64,000 nucleotides of DNA, from positions 1 through 64,000 of the forward strand of contig JACQZN010000012.1 of assembly GCA_016213845.1 (NCBI GenBank), read 5' to 3'. Of the stretch, positions 61,503 through 64,000 are shown piece after piece. Position numbers and translations under genes: made by a program. Below the pieces are notes generated by a model. That model did not search any database. It saw nothing but the letters and a program-made list of their open reading frames with translations, and was not told the origin of the DNA. This DNA comes from Candidatus Wallbacteria bacterium (GTDB lineage: Bacteria > Muiribacteriota > UBA6191 > JACPRK01). Positions within the stretch are counted from its first letter, which is position 1. Each line of letters opens with the position of its first letter.

Positions 61503-61587
61503 CGCTCGCCCTGAGCTTGTCGAAGGGCGCCTCGCGCAGAAGCCGCATCCTGTGCAGATCATCCCTCGACAAGCTCAGGATGAGCGG
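61503..61587. repeat. Dispersed inverted repeat of the FDKLR type
   Basis: CGCTCGCCCTGAGCTTGTCGA (61503-) and the complementary CCCTCGACAAGCTCAGGATG (61563-) form about 24-bp imperfect arms with a 35-nt spacer. The same element, which reads PFDKLRASG on the minus strand, is scattered in many unrelated bacterial genomes. It fills most of the 272-nt gap before the last gene. Confidence 0.8.
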
Positions 61588-61671
61588 GGAGCCGACCCGT
61601 GAACCGCGCGCCCCCCCCTCCCCGACGACCGCTTGGCGCAACGCCACAGGTTGTGCTAAGAAATATGCGAG

Positions 61672-64000
61672 ATGCGCTTCGCGAGGGGGGTCCCCCTGAT
61701 GCTCATCCTGGTTCTGGCGGGGCGGGAAACGCTCCGGGGGCAGGATTCGACCACGATCCGGGCCGCCGTGGCCCGAGGCGAGCGCGCCCTGCTGGACGGG
61801 ACCTCCGAGGTGCTCCGCGCGTCGCTCCAGGCCTCGCTCGACGGGGGATCGGCCACGGCCTCCGATCACGCCGCGCTGGCGGCCGCATCCTTTGAGCCCG
61901 CGCAGCGCCTGGAGCACCTGCAACAGGCGCGCGAACTGGCGCCCAAGCTCGACCTCCTGAAGGGGCTCGTGGCGGAGCAGCTCTACGCCCTGGGCCGCCC
62001 GGACGAAGCGCGCCAGGCGCTGACGGGCGTGCCGGAGGCGAGCCTGGAGCCGGAAGTGGTGATCGCGCGCGCCCGCCAGCGCGTGCAGCTGGGGTACCCG
62101 GACTCGGCCCGCGACTACCTGGAGTGGGCGGTTTCAGCGACCAAGGAGCCGGCCATCATCACGGAGTACATGCTGCTCGGACGCAAGGCCATCCCCCGGG
62201 AAATGGACCGCCGAGAGTGGGCACGCGAGCAGGAGCGGTACGACGAGCTCTACGAGCTTGTCACGCGCCGCACGGACGACTCCCCGATGCTCATCTGGGG
62301 ACGCGACGCCCGGTTGAACGGCGGATGGACCCCGACCGGCCGTTACGGCTTCTCCGGCCGATTCTGGGGAGGGTCGGACCCCGAAGCAGCCCGGCTGCTC
62401 AACGAGGCGATCGGCGGCTGCCCGAAGGACCTGGAGACCAACTACGAGTTCGCGATGGCGCTCTGGCGCATGGCCGGCTGGGGTGCCAAGGCTGGCCAGT
62501 TCCAGCGCATCCTCGACTCCTTTCGCACCGCCTACGCGCTGCGTCCGCGCCGCACCGACGTGGCGCTGTGGCGCGGCTTCCACGAGCTGCTCTCCTACGC
62601 GGGTGACCCGGTCGCGGGCAACCGCCTGCTGAGTGGGCTACCGGCCACGCCCGACTCCTATGCCGGCCCGGTGCTGCTCGAGCTGGTCTCCCTGGGCCGC
62701 GGCCTCTTCGCCTACTTCGTCGGAAGCCATCGCGCGGCCGCTCGCGAGCTGCTCAAGACCGCGCACCACGAGGGCTGGGGAGTCGGTTTGATACTGGCCG
62801 ACTCCCTGGCCGCCGCCGGCAACCCTGAGGGCGCCCTCGAGATCGCCGAAGCCTGGTCCGTCAGCACTCGGGCGCAGTCCAAAGCGTGCCAGAGCGAGGC
62901 CGAGAAGCTGCGCGAGTACCTCGACGCCTGGGGGTTCGGGCCCTTCAAGCCCGCGCAGGCCGAGCATCTTGCCGACGCCTGGTACGTGGGCGCCTACGAC
63001 CGTGCGCCCGGCGGACCTAACCAGACGATCTCCCGCTGGCTCCAGGGCATGCGGCGGGAGGGCCGCCAGGACTGGATCGAGCAGCTCTTCACTGGCCACA
63101 TGGGGATTCTGGCCGACAAGCGCGAGCTGGAGAAGATCGAGAAGGGCTCCACGGAGGACCTGCCCGAGCCCGAGGTCGTCCGCACCCGGGAGCGGCCCGT
63201 GGCGGGCACGCTCATGGACGGTCTGAGGGCCGCCGCAGCCGCCGAGTGGAACAAGGGGCAAGCCGACGCCCCCTCGGGCAAGTCGCTCAACATCGGCGCC
63301 TTCGTGCTGGCCATCGGCGTCTCCTTCATCTACGCCGCAACACGCATTCCGCGCGACGCCCCCTTGATGGTGCACCTGCCCGCCTGGTCCACCGCCCTGC
63401 TCGTCACGCTCGTGGGCGTCTGGTTCGTGTCGCCCGCATCCTGGCGTCGGCCCGTTCGCGCGCGCGTCATACCCATCCTCGAAGCGCGCAGGGCCAGCAA
63501 GGCCGCCGCCCGCGACCCCGAGCCGGTCCCTGTGCTGGCCGGCAACTACACGCCGGCCAAGGCGCTCGCGAAGCTGCTGGCCGACGCCGCCGTCCCAGCA
63601 GCCCAGGTTCCTCCACCCGATTCGCTCACCGCGCTCCTGGAAGCCGCAGCCGACAGCCGTACGGCCGACGGTCTGCTCAAGACCTTCCGGGAGCTCTCGG
63701 CCGAGGCCAGGAAGCAGCAGCTCGCCGCCGCCGGGGAGGCCGCCTATCCCTACCTGATGCAGAAGCTGGCCCGCGGCACCTGCTTCACGCAGGAGCTGGC
63801 GGCCGGCTACCTGGCCGTGCTGGGCGACGAGCGGAGCCTGCCGCTCTTGCGTTACGTGGCCCACGAGCACATCGCGCGTGCAATGCGGCACCTGCTCGAC
63901 GGCCTGCCGCTCTTCACGCTGACCCACGTCTCCGAGTCCGACTACGACATGGGCCACGATGGCAACTGCCACGTCCTGGACGCCCTGGCTGCGGCCGGCG
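61672..64000 (+). CDS. TPR/HEAT-like membrane protein, cut by the window end
   Basis: 776 codons to the last base with no stop. Signal-like start (FARGVPLMLILVLAG), then TPR-like helices (GLVAEQLYALGRPDEARQALTGVPEA; LLELVSLGRGLFAYFVG...; LADSLAAAGNPEGALEIAEA) to about residue 525, two membrane helices (about 540-560 NIGAFVLAIGVSFIYAA and 575-592 ALLVTLVGVWFVSPASW), then HEAT-like repeats (ELAAGYLAVLGDERSLPLLRYVA). A TPR-TM-HEAT scaffold, function unknown. TGCTAAGAA lies 9 nt before the ATG with no ribosome site. Confidence 0.8.
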   Translation, partial: MRFARGVPLMLILVLAGRETLRGQDSTTIRAAVARGERALLDGTSEVLRASLQASLDGGSATASDHAALAAASFEPAQRLEHLQQARELAPKLDLLKGLVAEQLYALGRPDEARQALTGVPEASLEPEVVIARARQRVQLGYPDSARDYLEWAVSATKEPAIITEYMLLGRKAIPREMDRREWAREQERYDELYELVTRRTDDSPMLIWGRDARLNGGWTPTGRYGFSGRFWGGSDPEAARLLNEAIGGCPKDLETNYEFAMALWRMAGWGAKAGQFQRILDSFRTAYALRPRRTDVALWRGFHELLSYAGDPVAGNRLLSGLPATPDSYAGPVLLELVSLGRGLFAYFVGSHRAAARELLKTAHHEGWGVGLILADSLAAAGNPEGALEIAEAWSVSTRAQSKACQSEAEKLREYLDAWGFGPFKPAQAEHLADAWYVGAYDRAPGGPNQTISRWLQGMRREGRQDWIEQLFTGHMGILADKRELEKIEKGSTEDLPEPEVVRTRERPVAGTLMDGLRAAAAAEWNKGQADAPSGKSLNIGAFVLAIGVSFIYAATRIPRDAPLMVHLPAWSTALLVTLVGVWFVSPASWRRPVRARVIPILEARRASKAAARDPEPVPVLAGNYTPAKALAKLLADAAVPAAQVPPPDSLTALLEAAADSRTADGLLKTFRELSAEARKQQLAAAGEAAYPYLMQKLARGTCFTQELAAGYLAVLGDERSLPLLRYVAHEHIARAMRHLLDGLPLFTLTHVSESDYDMGHDGNCHVLDALAAAG

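Overview
This is a strongly GC-rich, gene-dense stretch of a bacterial chromosome from a Gram-negative-type organism. It encodes pseudopilins with prepilin leaders, an ECF sigma factor with an RseB-like partner, a Tat substrate, a protein with a C-terminal sorting-type tail, and hybrid histidine kinases. I cannot name the phylum. The mix (2-oxoacid:ferredoxin oxidoreductase, tRNA-Sec, kelch/PKD giant protein, golvesin-like domain, intergenic microsatellites) would suit a poorly cultured lineage near Acidobacteriota, Myxococcota or a candidate phylum, but that is inference.

Layout. 1-4.1 kb: the 3' part of a membrane Ser/Thr kinase with a large outer domain, then a hybrid histidine kinase. 4.1-11.2 kb (minus): one probable transcription unit, korA-korB-membrane protein-hom-thrC-thrB, from a good sigma70 promoter (TTGACT-17-TATGAT). 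11.2-15.4 kb (plus): pseudopilin locus A (PilX-like protein, two pseudopilins, translationally coupled phosphoesterase). 15.5-17.8 kb: phosphoesterase, selenocysteine tRNA, and a small accessory patch with a broken XRE regulator, a small protein and an AbiEii-like nucleotidyltransferase. 17.9-23.4 kb: a secreted six-repeat protein, catalase-like protein, HEAT-like secreted protein, and a sigma/anti-sigma operon. 23.4-30.2 kb: HDAC-family deacetylase and a TetR-controlled CecR/YbhGFSR-like ABC export operon. 30.2-39.5 kb (minus): one 3105-residue surface protein with 18 kelch motifs and about 20 PKD-like modules. 39.6-45.1 kb: PqqD-like protein, SDR, spermidine dehydrogenase-like Tat protein, Uma2 protein, metalloprotease. 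45.3-53.0 kb: VWA protein and pseudopilin locus B, including two secreted proteins that share a C-terminal domain. 53.1-57.7 kb: ABC-F ATPase, hybrid kinase, RNA-binding protein. 57.8-64 kb: a small membrane protein bracketed by long palindromes, a second secreted six-repeat protein, a GT-C-like membrane protein, and a TPR/HEAT-like membrane protein running off the end.

Features most worth following up: (1) two secreted proteins, 40 kb apart, each with signal peptide, the same YGTGD linker and six copies of a short motif I do not recognise; (2) pseudopilin locus B with its shared, apparently undescribed domain; (3) near-identical 26-31 bp-arm palindromes, two of which bracket one gene; (4) a recurring extended -10 element (TGnTACACT-like) that in several cases lies 6-8 nt from a start codon lacking a Shine-Dalgarno, pointing to leaderless transcription; (5) a tRNA-Sec with two U-U mismatches in its acceptor stem.

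All function calls rest on motifs read by eye; no database search was possible.
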